The translations under genes were made by a program, and so were the position numbers. Source: an uncultured SAR86 cluster bacterium (GTDB lineage: Bacteria > Pseudomonadota > Gammaproteobacteria > Magnimaribacterales > Magnimaribacteraceae). From it: a stretch of DNA of 53,961 bases. The stretch covers positions 1 to 53,961 of the forward strand of contig CACJMO010000006.1 of NCBI GenBank assembly GCA_902594545.1, read 5' to 3'. The notes beneath the pieces were generated by a model, which was not told where the DNA came from, did no database searches, and saw only the letters and a list, made by a program, of their open reading frames with translations. Shown here one piece after another: positions 34,197-43,039 of the stretch. Numbering within the stretch: the stretch's first letter is position 1; each line of letters begins with the position of its first letter.

Positions 34197-34949
34197 TTAA
34201 TTAAAAGGTCTATTTCTGGCATTAAATGCTGAATAGACTCTGGGGTTATCACAACTGATCACACTTTCAGGTTGTTCGGTCACACCCCAAAAAGAATCAT
34301 CTTGTATTGATCCATACTCTTCCCAAGAATTGAAAGAGATATTCATAAAAAAGTCACTATCAGATGAGTTTGAAGTTCCTGCAACAGGTACCCATCTCCA
34401 AACACCACCTGTGTGACCGAGCTTATCCATATACTTATTCCATTCTTTATCACTTGCTAATAGATCTTGTATAGTTTTCCCTTCTTTTAAAGAACAACTT
34501 CTAATAGCCCAGAAAGTATTTTCACCCTCGACGAACTGTACTTTTGGGGTTCTTGCCTCAATGGCCATATAGTATCCTTGAGATGGGCAATCCGTTAAAG
34601 ATTCCCACTTGGCAAATGTTTCTGCTGCATCAGCAGAGAACCATGAATCTTGAACAATTCCCATATCTTTATGATTATTTGTAAAACCAACCCAGGCTAC
34701 ATCAAATGAAGCTTCGTCCCCCGATCTTAAAAAAGGAGTGAGATAGAAACCGCTGTAAGGAACCGGCCAGCTTTTATCCGCATAAGGATTTAAATCATCT
34801 TTCATAAAAGATGTTAAATCATCAAAATTTACACCCTCTTTATAGTTACATTGATAACCTTCCATACCATAAGAAATAACATGATCATCCGCTATAAGAC
34901 TACCCAAAGAAAGTAATGAGCAAACACAAATAATTAAAAACTTTTTCAT
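34197..34949 (-). CDS. Exported two-domain cysteine-pair protein (paralog 3)
   Basis: Function unknown. The ATG at 34949 (250 residues, MKKFLIICVCS) is preferred; the frame also opens with TTG at 34961, inside the preceding gene. The signal peptide ends SLIA-DDH. Conserved cysteines are Cys34, Cys121, Cys152 and Cys233 (spacings 87 and 81). Family blocks: GYQCNYKEG, VAWVGFTNN, TFAKWESLTDC, RSCSLKEGKTIQDLLASD, GGVWRWVP, SWEEYGS and CDNPRVYSAFN. It follows the cysteine-free gene with a five-base gap and precedes paralog 2. Confidence 0.75.
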   Translation of the reverse strand: MKKFLIICVCSLLSLGSLIADDHVISYGMEGYQCNYKEGVNFDDLTSFMKDDLNPYADKSWPVPYSGFYLTPFLRSGDEASFDVAWVGFTNNHKDMGIVQDSWFSADAAETFAKWESLTDCPSQGYYMAIEARTPKVQFVEGENTFWAIRSCSLKEGKTIQDLLASDKEWNKYMDKLGHTGGVWRWVPVAGTSNSSDSDFFMNISFNSWEEYGSIQDDSFWGVTEQPESVISCDNPRVYSAFNARNRPFN

Positions 34950-34953
34950 AATA

Positions 34954-35700
34954 CTATTCAAAATCTTTGGTAACGAATTGTTCTAGATCAGAAGCAGAAT
35001 CGTATATACGGGCATTAAAAAGAAGTTTGCTTCCTTTCCAGTCGACTACCCTATCAGCCATTTTAAAATACTTCTGCAGAGCAGGGTTTGTGGCAACTTG
35101 ATCTTCCCAGCCCTCGAGTTCAGCAATGGAGCTATATCCAACTGTCAATAAATGGGATACATCAGGAGACCCTCCAAACATAACTTGAGAAACTCCAAAT
35201 TGACCGGGAAAAGTATCTTTTGTTTCGTCATCAAGCTTTTGAGTTAACTTAAGAAACTGTTCCATATCAGATGGCTCAGCATAAAACTCATGAATGATCC
35301 AATACACGTCATCATTTGAGGGATTGCCATATGTCTGAATAAAAGTATTAAACCTTTGCGAAATACTTGTGGAGTTATTCCTTAAAACATTGAAAAACTT
35401 TTGACCAGCATCACTCTGTTGAGAAGAAGTAATCCACTCCATGTGCTCAGTAAGACTAGGTTGAAGGACTGCAAAAAAATGAGTGGCTTCGCTTTCACCA
35501 TTAGCTAGATAAGCATTTAAATGCAAAGACCCCTTAAAGTTTTCTTGTGCAAAACTTGATGCCATTAATTCATCTGTGGCTGAAATTATATTTGCAGCTG
35601 CTTGAGGATTTTCGACTTTGATGTCATAGATAGTCCACATAGGATTTGAATAAAGAAATCCCGATATGGCTATAGATAATATTAAAAATAGTTTTTTCAT
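34954..35700 (-). CDS. Exported two-domain protein without cysteines (cluster member 4)
   Basis: Not recognised. The 248 residues have a signal peptide (1-18, ending FLYS-NP) and no cysteine at all. Two halves resemble each other: MWTIYDIKVENPQAAANII against VYWIIHEFYAEPSDMEQFL, and THFFAVLQPSLTEHMEWI against SHLLTVGYSSIAELEGWE. The strand-helix-strand pattern again suggests two ferredoxin-like alpha/beta barrel domains. So it could be a distant relative of its neighbours or a different family of the same fold. It sits between paralogs 3 and 5 in the same operon, 12 bases after the latter. Confidence 0.7.
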   Translation of the reverse strand: MKKLFLILSIAISGFLYSNPMWTIYDIKVENPQAAANIISATDELMASSFAQENFKGSLHLNAYLANGESEATHFFAVLQPSLTEHMEWITSSQQSDAGQKFFNVLRNNSTSISQRFNTFIQTYGNPSNDDVYWIIHEFYAEPSDMEQFLKLTQKLDDETKDTFPGQFGVSQVMFGGSPDVSHLLTVGYSSIAELEGWEDQVATNPALQKYFKMADRVVDWKGSKLLFNARIYDSASDLEQFVTKDFE

Positions 35701-35712
35701 AATTGTTATAAA

Positions 35713-36474
35713 TTAATTGTTTGATCTCACGCCAGTTACGTTATAAACCGCCCTGTTATTGCAGGTCATGAGGTCTCCATAGATAGATTGCATCATCTGA
35801 TTTCCTCCTCCATTTACTGCTTGATCAACGGCCTTACCCCATTCAACATGATTATCTGAATCTTGACTCCATAAAAAGTCAGCATCAAAACGAGAAGGGA
35901 TACCTGACCCAGGGTACCATCTCCCTGCTCCACCTTTCATGTTCATTGAGTCTGCATATTCATTAAATTTCTTATCGGCAGCTAAAACTTGCTCATAAGT
36001 TGTTCCTTCAGTTAAAGAGCACCAAACTATAGAAGAAACACCTTGATTGTCTCCATCTTCAGATTCTAGAACTCTTACACTTTCATAACCCCAATTAGTA
36101 TGATCATTACAAGGTGTTACGCTATTAAATTTAGAATTAATTCTTTGTCCTTTTGGTTCCATCATTAAAGCCTGGGCTTTACCTAGCTCTTCCCAAGTCG
36201 GAGAAGCGCCGATCCAAAAGAAGTCAGCAGTTTCCTCTTCACTGTAAAAATACGTAGAAAAAATCCATGCGCTATACTGAACATCGCTGTCATCTACATA
36301 CTCGTTCCATTCATCAACAACTCTCATTAAGTCGTTCATATCTTTTCCAGGAGCATAATTGCAACCAAATCCTTCAACAGGAATAAAAGTTGGCTGATCA
36401 TCGTCTGCAAGGATTGAGAAAGAAAGCACCAATGAAACAAGAGATGCAAAAATTATCTTGATAAAGTTTGTCAT
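35713..36474 (-). CDS. Exported two-domain cysteine-pair protein (paralog 5, first gene)
   Basis: Function unknown; the most diverged of the four cysteine-pair paralogs. The ATG at 36474 (253 residues) is chosen because GGAGAGG stands just before it and a signal peptide follows at once (ending SILA-DDD); the frame extends upstream to 36510 without support. Conserved cysteines are Cys38, Cys122, Cys152 and Cys238 (spacings 84 and 86). Recognisable blocks are GFGCNYAPGKDMNDLM, FFWIGASPTWEELG, VWCSLTEGTTYEQVLAADKK in part, GGAGRWYPGSG and CNNRAVYNVTGV. It is first in the cluster, and inverted repeats lie in its leader. Confidence 0.75.
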   Translation of the reverse strand: MTNFIKIIFASLVSLVLSFSILADDDQPTFIPVEGFGCNYAPGKDMNDLMRVVDEWNEYVDDSDVQYSAWIFSTYFYSEEETADFFWIGASPTWEELGKAQALMMEPKGQRINSKFNSVTPCNDHTNWGYESVRVLESEDGDNQGVSSIVWCSLTEGTTYEQVLAADKKFNEYADSMNMKGGAGRWYPGSGIPSRFDADFLWSQDSDNHVEWGKAVDQAVNGGGNQMMQSIYGDLMTCNNRAVYNVTGVRSNN

Positions 36475-36491
36475 TAAACCTCTCCAAATAA

Positions 36492-36518
36492 GATTCTTAA
36501 TGACAAGCACTAAGAATC
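36492..36518. repeat. Perfect 8-bp inverted repeat in the leader of the secreted-protein cluster
   Basis: GATTCTTA (36492-36499) and TAAGAATC (36511-36518) are separated by 11 bases, 18 bases before the first cluster ATG. It could be an operator or a leader hairpin affecting translation. No T-run follows on the minus strand, so it is not a usual terminator for the upstream gene. Confidence 0.5.
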
Positions 36519-36616
36519 GTTTTTAAAAAAACCAAAGTAACAATTTCAGAATGCTCCCCAACTCTCTAAAAAGATTACTTAATACTTAGAACAAGACAAT
36601 ATGACGGGTTATGATT

Positions 36617-36657
36617 TCACACAATCGAAACTTTGTGACAATTGTGTGACAAAGTTT
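36617..36657. repeat. Two interleaved inverted repeats between acyltransferase and secreted cluster
   Basis: TCACACAAT (36617-36625) pairs with ATTGTGTGA (36641-36649), and AAACTTTGT (36628-36636) pairs with ACAAAGTTT (36649-36657). The pairs are interleaved, so only one hairpin can form at a time. TGTGACAA also occurs as a direct repeat at 36634 and 36645, 11 bases apart. It could be a protein-binding site or a terminator/antiterminator; it partly covers the acyltransferase stop codon. Confidence 0.5.
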
Positions 36658-37378
36658 AATGTTCTTTATTCCTAAATAACTTACTCTTCATATAATTTAA
36701 ACTCGTATTATTTTTAAGAGTGTAACGATCGATTTGATCGTATAAATGTTCCAAACCTTTGGGATCCTCGAAGAGTCTTATACGAGTCATTCCTTCAACA
36801 TTTGGGTCGAGTTCTTTGATGATTTGGGCAGGATTTCCACCTACAACTACATTTGGTGGAACATCTTTTACAACAACTGAGCCAGCAGCAACAATACTAT
36901 TTTTACCTATAGATACTCCTTTACCAACAACCGCCCTATCACCAATCCAGACATTTTCTTCAAGCAGAATAGGTGATGTCTTTCCTACTGGAATGGCTCT
37001 ATCATAAATACCGTGCCAATCTGCATCTGAAATATAAGCACTATTGGCAAACATACATCCATCTCCAATAGTTATTTTTGATGCTGATGCAATACGCACT
37101 CCTGGCGTTAAAAGGCAAAAATTCCCAATAGAAATTTCACCCTCATGATCCTCTAAGCTCCATGTTGTCAAATGAATATAATTATCTGGAGAGGCAACCA
37201 TCGTTGGGTAATCGCCAATCGAGATGTTCCTTCCATAAATATCAAAGTATTTCGCACCCATGATATTGTGGCCCTTTCCAAAATTTTCAAACTGAGGTGC
37301 TAAAAAGTTATCTACATAGAAATTATTGTATCTAGCAAATAGCTTCTTCAGCCAATATGGTCGGTTGTCTTTTCTGAT
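36656..37378 (-). CDS. Left-handed beta-helix (hexapeptide) acyltransferase, non-standard start
   Basis: An O-acetyltransferase-like enzyme of the WcaF/Maa type. Hexapeptide repeats (EISIGNFCLL, KITIGDGCMF, NVWIGDRAVV, GVSIGKNSIV) and the end VVVGGNPAQIIKEL are clear, with a likely catalytic His in ADWHGIYDR. The first ATG is at 37261 (201 residues), but the frame stays open and coding-like upstream: RKDNRPYWLKKLFARYNNFY and NFLAPQFENFGKGHNI, as in longer homologues. No ATG, GTG or TTG exists there. An ATC at 37378 has AGAGG six bases upstream and would give 240 residues. Acceptor unknown. It is divergent from the MATE gene. Confidence 0.75.
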   Translation of the reverse strand: MRKDNRPYWLKKLFARYNNFYVDNFLAPQFENFGKGHNIMGAKYFDIYGRNISIGDYPTMVASPDNYIHLTTWSLEDHEGEISIGNFCLLTPGVRIASASKITIGDGCMFANSAYISDADWHGIYDRAIPVGKTSPILLEENVWIGDRAVVGKGVSIGKNSIVAAGSVVVKDVPPNVVVGGNPAQIIKELDPNVEGMTRIRLFEDPKGLEHLYDQIDRYTLKNNTSLNYMKSKLFRNKEH

Positions 37379-37396
37379 ATCTTGCCTCTGCGGTAC

Positions 37397-38803
37397 ATGA
37401 TAAAATACACGCCCTCTATGGAACAGCCCTTATCTAGAAAAAACAGTCTTTTTTCCCCAAGAGCCAAAAATGAAGCGACCAGCTTTATGAAATTAGCTGT
37501 TCCGATGTTTCTCACACAGCTTGCTCTGCAACTAATACAGGTTAACTCAGTTATCCAGAGTGGAAATTATTCAACAGATGTACAAGCGGGAATTATGTTG
37601 GCAGGAAATTTGTGGTTCCCCATCATGGTTGGAATTGGAGGTGTTTTGTTCTTTGTAACTCCCATGGTCGCACAATTGTATGGAGCAAAGAATATAAAAG
37701 ATATAGGTCCTTTAGCTAGGCAAGCTGTATGGCTATCCATACCAATCGTTTTATTTGGTATGTTTATCCTATCGCAAGCTTCGTGGATATTGACCATGGC
37801 GAAAGTAGATCCAAATATAATCGTCTATTCAGAAGAATATTTAAGCTATTTTATATTTGCCCTACCCGCAATCCTTTTGAGTCAACCATTACGCTCATTA
37901 TGCGAGGGTGTCACTAAACCTTTACCCATTACGTTACTGAACATTTTAATGTTGCTAATCGCAATCATAGGTAACTACACCTTTATATATGGTAACTTTG
38001 GCTTTCCCGAAATGGGCGCAAGTGGCGCTGGACTATCTGCGGTAATTGGTACTTGGACGACTTTCGTTCTCCTGATAATTTATTTAAGGTTCAAATCTGC
38101 TTACGGGACAGAGCTCTTTAAGAAAATAGAATTGCCTAATATTAAGATATTAAAAGAAATCCTTACAGGTGGAATACCTGTGGGTCTTGGAAATTTTATT
38201 GAATTGAGCATGTTTAGTGGAGCAGGAATTATCTTGGGAAGGTTTGGCAGTGAAGTGATTGCTGCAAATGGCATCGCTTTAACTATAGGTGGTTTATTTT
38301 TCATGATACCTCTTTCAATTGGTAATGCTGCTGCTGTTAGAGTTGGAAATAATGTTGGCGCAAATAATATGAAAGGAGCTAAATATAGCTCTTACTTTTC
38401 TCTCAGGTTGGCTACTGTTTGTGCTCTTATGATGAGTCTTACAATAATCATCAATGCAGAATTCTTAGCCGGCTTATTAAATGATAATACCGAAGTCATA
38501 GCTCTAGCCGTTATCCTTTTAGGCTTTGCTGCTTTCTTTCAAGTGGCAGACGGATTAGCCATGGCAAGTATTGGCAGCATGAGAGGTTATAAAGATACAT
38601 TTGGTCCAATGAAAATCATGGCAATCTCCTATTGGGGTGTAGGTCTGCCTGTTGGAATAATTTTATCTATTACTGATTTAGTCACAGAGCAAATGGGGGC
38701 AGTTGGTATGTGGACTGGAATGGCTTTAGGTCTTCTGGTAGCTGCCGTTCTTATGGTCAGAAGAGTTAGGATGATTTCTACCAAGTTCATTAATGAAAAT
38801 TGA
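37397..38803 (+). CDS. MATE-family multidrug/sodium antiporter (NorM-like)
   Basis: Inner membrane efflux protein with 12 predicted helices in two homologous halves. The first half starts FMKLAVPMFLTQLALQLIQVNSVI and the second GGIPVGLGNFIELSMFSGAG; VTPMVAQLYGAKN and IGNAAAVRVGNNVGA are MatE signatures. The ATG at 37397 gives 468 residues; TTG at 37382 and ATG at 37418 are alternatives, and none has a clear ribosome binding site. Substrate unknown. It overlaps tusA by 11 bases and is divergent from the acyltransferase gene with almost no space for separate promoters. Confidence 0.88.
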   Translation: MIKYTPSMEQPLSRKNSLFSPRAKNEATSFMKLAVPMFLTQLALQLIQVNSVIQSGNYSTDVQAGIMLAGNLWFPIMVGIGGVLFFVTPMVAQLYGAKNIKDIGPLARQAVWLSIPIVLFGMFILSQASWILTMAKVDPNIIVYSEEYLSYFIFALPAILLSQPLRSLCEGVTKPLPITLLNILMLLIAIIGNYTFIYGNFGFPEMGASGAGLSAVIGTWTTFVLLIIYLRFKSAYGTELFKKIELPNIKILKEILTGGIPVGLGNFIELSMFSGAGIILGRFGSEVIAANGIALTIGGLFFMIPLSIGNAAAVRVGNNVGANNMKGAKYSSYFSLRLATVCALMMSLTIIINAEFLAGLLNDNTEVIALAVILLGFAAFFQVADGLAMASIGSMRGYKDTFGPMKIMAISYWGVGLPVGIILSITDLVTEQMGAVGMWTGMALGLLVAAVLMVRRVRMISTKFINEN

Positions 38804-39029
38804 AATAGATGCAACTGGGCTGAAATGTCCTGAACCTATTATGCTTCTTCATAAAGCGATTAGAGAATCCGATGATGGCGACTTCATAGAAATGAACGCA
38901 ACAGATCCTAGCACTGAAAGAGATGTAGATAAATTTTGCGAATTTCTGGGTCATAAACTCTTAGAAAAAAAAATAACAAATGAAAACTTATATTTTGTTG
39001 TTCAAAAAATAGATAAGAATATAATTTAG
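38793..39029 (+). CDS. tusA: TusA/SirA-family sulfur carrier protein
   Basis: Small cytosolic sulfurtransferase of 78 residues. The N-terminal motif LKCPEPIMLLHKAI contains the conserved CPxP with the acceptor cysteine Cys15 or so, and the end has the usual FxxxLGHxLL pattern (FCEFLGHKLL). In E. coli TusA passes sulfur from IscS toward tRNA 2-thiouridine and molybdenum cofactor. Other TusA partners (TusBCD, TusE, MnmA) are not in the window, so the pathway here is not settled. It overlaps the MATE gene by 11 bases and precedes the reductase by 12. Confidence 0.87.
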   Translation: MKIEIDATGLKCPEPIMLLHKAIRESDDGDFIEMNATDPSTERDVDKFCEFLGHKLLEKKITNENLYFVVQKIDKNII

Positions 39030-39041
39030 CAAGGAGAAAAC

Positions 39042-40064
39042 ATGACGTATATAAATAAACAATGGTTACTGGATCAAAGGCCTAAAGGAATGCCCGGAGA
39101 TGAGTGTTGGAAACTGAATGAAGTTGAAGTTCCTCCGCTAAAAAAGGGAGAGGTACTAATAAAAATCTTATACCTTTCAATAGATCCCTATATGAGAGGG
39201 AGAATGAATGATGGAGAATCTTATGCAGAGCCAGCTGCGTTAGGAGAGCCGATGACAGGAGAATCTGTTGGAGTTGTTGTCGAGAGCGAATCAGATATTT
39301 ACATGAAGGGAGACTATTTGTGTGTTCATAAAGGATGGCAAACACATATAGTCGCCAATGATGAAGATCCAGCATTATTCAAAGCAGATCCTTCGGTCGT
39401 TCCTCTTCAAACTTACTTAGGAACAGTTGGAATGCCTGGCAGGACAGCTTATTTTGGCTTGCTAAGAGTTGGACTACCAAAATCAGGTGAAACGATAGTT
39501 GTTTCTGCTGCATCTGGAGCTGTAGGTTCTGTTGTTGGTCAAATGGGAAAAATTCTTGGATGTAGAGTAGTTGGAGTTGCAGGTGGTGAAAAGAAATGTT
39601 CTTACGTAACAGATGAACTGGGTTTTGATGCTTGTATAGATTACAAGGCTGGAAATATTGAAGAAGAACTATCTTCTGCATGTCCTGATGGAATTGATAT
39701 TTATTTTGAAAATACGGGTGGCCCTGTAAGTAAAGCAGTTGCTAAACTTTTAAATGAAGGTTCTAGGGTTCCCATTTGTGGTTTCATCTCAGCCTATAAT
39801 TCAGAAGATATGGCAAATGAGGAAACGCCTTTTCATATTTTTGGAGCCTTAAATCCTGCTCCAGAACATAGATTCTTCGTCGTAACAGAATGGTTTAAGG
39901 AGTGGAGAGAAGCCACCAATGAACTATCACAGTGGATATCTGAAGGCAAAATAAAGTATCAAGAAACAATTACAGAAGGTTTTGAAAATGCCCCTCAAGG
40001 TCTGAGGGATGTTTTGAGCGGTAAGAATTTTGGTAAGCAACTTATTAAGGTTGCTGACGAGTAA
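39042..40064 (+). CDS. curA: CurA-like NADPH-dependent oxidoreductase (zinc-free MDR family)
   Basis: Medium-chain reductase of the leukotriene B4 dehydrogenase / curcumin reductase branch, which reduces the double bond of enones with NADPH. The 340 residues follow E. coli CurA: LSIDPYMRGRMNDGESY, VGVAGGEKKCSYVTDELGFD, and GFENAPQGLRDVLSGKNFGKQLIKVA in two parts. The Rossmann block is AASGAVGSVVGQMGKI. There are no zinc-ligand cysteines. The natural substrate is unknown. AAGGAG precedes the ATG. Its stop codon directly abuts the stop of the convergent crotonase gene. Confidence 0.88.
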   Translation: MTYINKQWLLDQRPKGMPGDECWKLNEVEVPPLKKGEVLIKILYLSIDPYMRGRMNDGESYAEPAALGEPMTGESVGVVVESESDIYMKGDYLCVHKGWQTHIVANDEDPALFKADPSVVPLQTYLGTVGMPGRTAYFGLLRVGLPKSGETIVVSAASGAVGSVVGQMGKILGCRVVGVAGGEKKCSYVTDELGFDACIDYKAGNIEEELSSACPDGIDIYFENTGGPVSKAVAKLLNEGSRVPICGFISAYNSEDMANEETPFHIFGALNPAPEHRFFVVTEWFKEWREATNELSQWISEGKIKYQETITEGFENAPQGLRDVLSGKNFGKQLIKVADE

Positions 40065-40898
40065 TTATTTTCCCTTCCAAGTAAACTTCGAAACATCTTC
40101 GATGTTTTCCTCAGCAGTGAGGAGAGCCCGCATTGCTTGAGCTGCATCTTCTGAATTCATTGTGATATCAAAAGCTTTTTGTTCTAGCAAAAGTCCCTCT
40201 TCCAAGGTCATGTCTAAGCCTTTATGAATTATTTTTTTTACCTGACTCAGAGCTATGGGAGCTCTGTTGGCTAAATCCTGACAATAGTGATTTAAGCCTT
40301 CATGAAAATTTTTATGTGGAATAATTTTATTAATTATTCCAAAGCTTTCAGCTTCATGTGGGGTCAAGAGCCTTGCATGTAAGATTAAATCCAAGGCTCT
40401 TGATGCTCCAATTAATCTGGCTAATCTCTGAGTTCCGCCTCCGCCGGGCAATATTCCTACTGAAGTCTCAGGAAGACCTATTTTATAATCTCCATCAGAC
40501 ATTATTCTTAAGTCACAACCCAGAGAAAACTCGCACCCACCTCCGGCAGTATTCCCATTTATGCCAGCTATAACAATTGCATCTAAATCTCTTAATCTCA
40601 GTAACATCCTATGAAACCCATGAAGTTCTTTCGGGTCGCTATTTACTTGCGTTTTATTAAGATTTTTTTCAGCAGTTTCGGCAAGTTCTCCTACTTCATA
40701 ATGCTTGATAAAAACTTCATCGCCATCTCCAGTAAAAGCAAGAACTCTAAGATCTTTTTTGGCTTCCATAATATCTAGGAATTTATGGATTTCTATAACG
40801 CCTTCAGAAGTTAAAGTATGTGTAGGAGGATTGGAAAGATAACAAGTAACAATTTGTCCCTCATCAACAACTCGAAGATGTTTAAATTTATCTACCAT
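40065..40898 (-). CDS. Enoyl-CoA hydratase/isomerase (crotonase) family protein
   Basis: Crotonase-fold enzyme of 277 residues acting on an acyl-CoA. The oxyanion-hole block [18 protein letters not shown] and the second block [17 protein letters not shown] are intact, and both glutamates used by hydratases (in GGGCE and PETSVG) are present. The N-terminus lacks the usual NALN motif and reads [11 protein letters not shown]. The ATG overlaps the end of sucD by seven bases, so it is cotranscribed with sucCD. A role in beta-oxidation or short-chain acyl-CoA breakdown is plausible; exact substrate unknown. Confidence 0.85.
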   Translation of the reverse strand: MVDKFKHLRVVDEGQIVTCYLSNPPTHTLTSEGVIEIHKFLDIMEAKKDLRVLAFTGDGDEVFIKHYEVGELAETAEKNLNKTQVNSDPKELHGFHRMLLRLRDLDAIVIAGINGNTAGGGCEFSLGCDLRIMSDGDYKIGLPETSVGILPGGGGTQRLARLIGASRALDLILHARLLTPHEAESFGIINKIIPHKNFHEGLNHYCQDLANRAPIALSQVKKIIHKGLDMTLEEGLLLEQKAFDITMNSEDAAQAMRALLTAEENIEDVSKFTWKGK

Positions 40899-41764
40899 CC
40901 AGTAACCTCAGCAATTCCTTTTCCAATATCTGCAGGACTTTTTACCGTATATACACCTGCGGATTCCAGTGCTTTGTACTTATCTTCAGCTGTTCCTTTT
41001 CCACCTGCAATGATCGCTCCCGCATGACCCATTCTTTTCCCAGGAGGAGCAGTAACACCTGCAATATATGACACAACTGGCTTTGTAACATTTGACTGAA
41101 TAAACTCAGCAGCTGATTCTTCAGCCGTACCCCCTATTTCACCAACCATAACAATTGCTTCCGTAGATTGATCATCTTGGAAAAGCTCTAATACATCTAT
41201 AAAGCTTGTTCCAGGTATGGGGTCTCCCCCTATGCCCACACAACTTGTCTGACCAAAGCCAAGATCAGAGGTTTGTTTGACCGCTTCATAGGTTAAAGTT
41301 CCTGATCTAGAGATAATGCCTACCTTACCAGGAAGATGAATATCACCAGGCATGATACCCATTTTAGACTCACCAGGTGTGATAATCCCCGGACAGTTTG
41401 GGCCAATTAACCTTACTCCCATTTGATCACAACGTAGTTTAACTTCAAGCATGTCTATAGTTGGAATACCTTCAGTGATACAGACAATTAGTGAAATACC
41501 TGATTCAGCTGCTTCTAAAATCGAAGACTTACAAAATTTCGCAGGCACAAAGATTAGACTGGCAGTGGCACCCGTTGCATCTACGGCTTCTTTAACAGTA
41601 TTGAACACAGGCAAATCTAAATGTTCCTGACCACCTTTTCCCGGAGTCACACCGCCTACCAACTGAGTTCCGTAATCAATACACTGAATACAATGTTGAG
41701 TAGCTTGTCCTCCAGTAAAACCCTGACAAATTACCTTGGTATTTTTATCTAAAAGAATACTCAT
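40892..41764 (-). CDS. sucD: Succinyl-CoA synthetase, alpha subunit
   Basis: With SucC interconverts succinyl-CoA and succinate with phosphorylation of ADP or GDP. The 290 residues begin with the CoA-binding domain ([14 protein letters not shown]) and contain the phosphohistidine in [30 protein letters not shown] and [10 protein letters not shown] are family blocks. Its ATG overlaps the sucC stop by one base. The sucAB genes that often lie upstream are absent here. Confidence 0.97.
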   Translation of the reverse strand: MSILLDKNTKVICQGFTGGQATQHCIQCIDYGTQLVGGVTPGKGGQEHLDLPVFNTVKEAVDATGATASLIFVPAKFCKSSILEAAESGISLIVCITEGIPTIDMLEVKLRCDQMGVRLIGPNCPGIITPGESKMGIMPGDIHLPGKVGIISRSGTLTYEAVKQTSDLGFGQTSCVGIGGDPIPGTSFIDVLELFQDDQSTEAIVMVGEIGGTAEESAAEFIQSNVTKPVVSYIAGVTAPPGKRMGHAGAIIAGGKGTAEDKYKALESAGVYTVKSPADIGKGIAEVTGW

Positions 41765-42933
41765 TAGCTGACTCCCTTGGAGGCCTTAACTGCCAAACTT
41801 GCAGCTTCCTCCAGATTGGCTGCAGGTATAATATTTAACGCGCATTCATCAAGAATCTTTATTCCTTTATCTGCGCTATTGCCCTCCAATCTAACTACCA
41901 CGGGAACCTCTACACCCATAACAGTTAGGGCCTCAACAATGCCGTCCGCTATAACATCGCAGCGCACTATGCCTCCGAAGATATTGATTAAAACCGTCTT
42001 TACATTCTCATCGGAAAGAATGATTTTAAAAGCTTCAGCTACTCTTTTTGAATCTGCAGTGCCTCCGACATCTAAAAAGTTCGCTGGTTCTCCACCGTGG
42101 AGTTTTATAATGTCCATCGTACCCATAGCCAGTCCTGCACCATTGACCATGCATCCAATATTTCCATCCAGGGCAACATAACTCAAATCCCATTCAGCTG
42201 CCCTTGCCTCTCTGGGATCTTCTTGAGAAGGATCTCTTAAGACCTCCACATCTTCTTGCCTGTAGAGTGCATTGGAGTCCACATTAATTTTTGCGTCCAA
42301 ACAAATTAAATTTCCTTGGTCAGTTATGACTAAAGGATTAACTTCAACTAAAGATAAATCTTTTTCTAAAAATAAATTTACCAGTCCATTAAAAATATTT
42401 AAAAATTGATCAGCTTGTAGTGCATTCAGTCCTAATTCCTCAGATAGAGATCTTGCTTGTGAATCATCTGGTCCGTTAATGGGATCTATCTCTTGCTTAA
42501 AAATTTTCTCAGGTGTCTTTTCGGCAACTTCTTCTATGTTAACTCCACCTTCTGTTGATGCCATAACTACAAGGCGCTGAGAAGCTCTATCGATTACCGC
42601 ACCTAAGTAGAGTTCCTGATCTATATTTGTGCAAGTCTCAATAAGGATTTCATTAACTGGCTGTCCTTTTTCATCAGTTTGGAAAGTTACAAGATTATTC
42701 CCTAACCACTTTTCTGCAAACTCTTTAACTTCTTCTATCGTGCTAACAACCTCAACCCCACCTGCTTTACCTCTTCCGCCAGCATGAACTTGAGCTTTTA
42801 CAACCCATTTGTCGACATTCAATGATAGTGCCATTTCCTCTGCTTCATTGCTAGAAGATGCAGAAAGGCCTTCGGAAACAGCTATACCGTACTCTCTAAA
42901 AAGCTGTTTTGCTTGATATTCGTGAAGATTCAT
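41764..42933 (-). CDS. sucC: Succinyl-CoA synthetase, beta subunit
   Basis: Carries the ATP-grasp domain of the TCA enzyme. The 389 residues (E. coli 388) start [17 protein letters not shown], have [20 protein letters not shown] for nucleotide binding, and [19 protein letters not shown] in the phosphate-binding C-terminal domain. sdhB lies 106 bases upstream on the same strand; this gap has no gene and no obvious hairpin, so transcription from sdhCDAB may continue into sucCD. Confidence 0.97.
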   Translation of the reverse strand: MNLHEYQAKQLFREYGIAVSEGLSASSSNEAEEMALSLNVDKWVVKAQVHAGGRGKAGGVEVVSTIEEVKEFAEKWLGNNLVTFQTDEKGQPVNEILIETCTNIDQELYLGAVIDRASQRLVVMASTEGGVNIEEVAEKTPEKIFKQEIDPINGPDDSQARSLSEELGLNALQADQFLNIFNGLVNLFLEKDLSLVEVNPLVITDQGNLICLDAKINVDSNALYRQEDVEVLRDPSQEDPREARAAEWDLSYVALDGNIGCMVNGAGLAMGTMDIIKLHGGEPANFLDVGGTADSKRVAEAFKIILSDENVKTVLINIFGGIVRCDVIADGIVEALTVMGVEVPVVVRLEGNSADKGIKILDECALNIIPAANLEEAASLAVKASKGVS

Positions 42934-43039
42934 TTTTTCTCCCTAAAACACAATCTTGTGAATTGCTAATGCAAATTTTGACACGCATTGTAAGTGATAA
43001 ATGCAAAAGTTAGGAGAAAGAAAATTAAATGAATTTATC

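Noticed and set aside
36634-36652. TGTGA motifs as a CRP binding site
   Set aside because: The CRP site needs TGTGA and TCACA as inverted half-sites six bases apart; here the two TGTGA copies are direct repeats.
36656-37261. Acyltransferase as a 201-residue gene starting at ATG 37261
   Set aside because: The frame stays open upstream with conserved-looking coding sequence, and no ribosome binding site stands before this ATG; kept only as an alternative start.
39082-39681. Minus-strand open frames opposite the curA-like gene
   Set aside because: Gln/Leu-rich, without domain motifs, and fully inside a well supported gene on the other strand.
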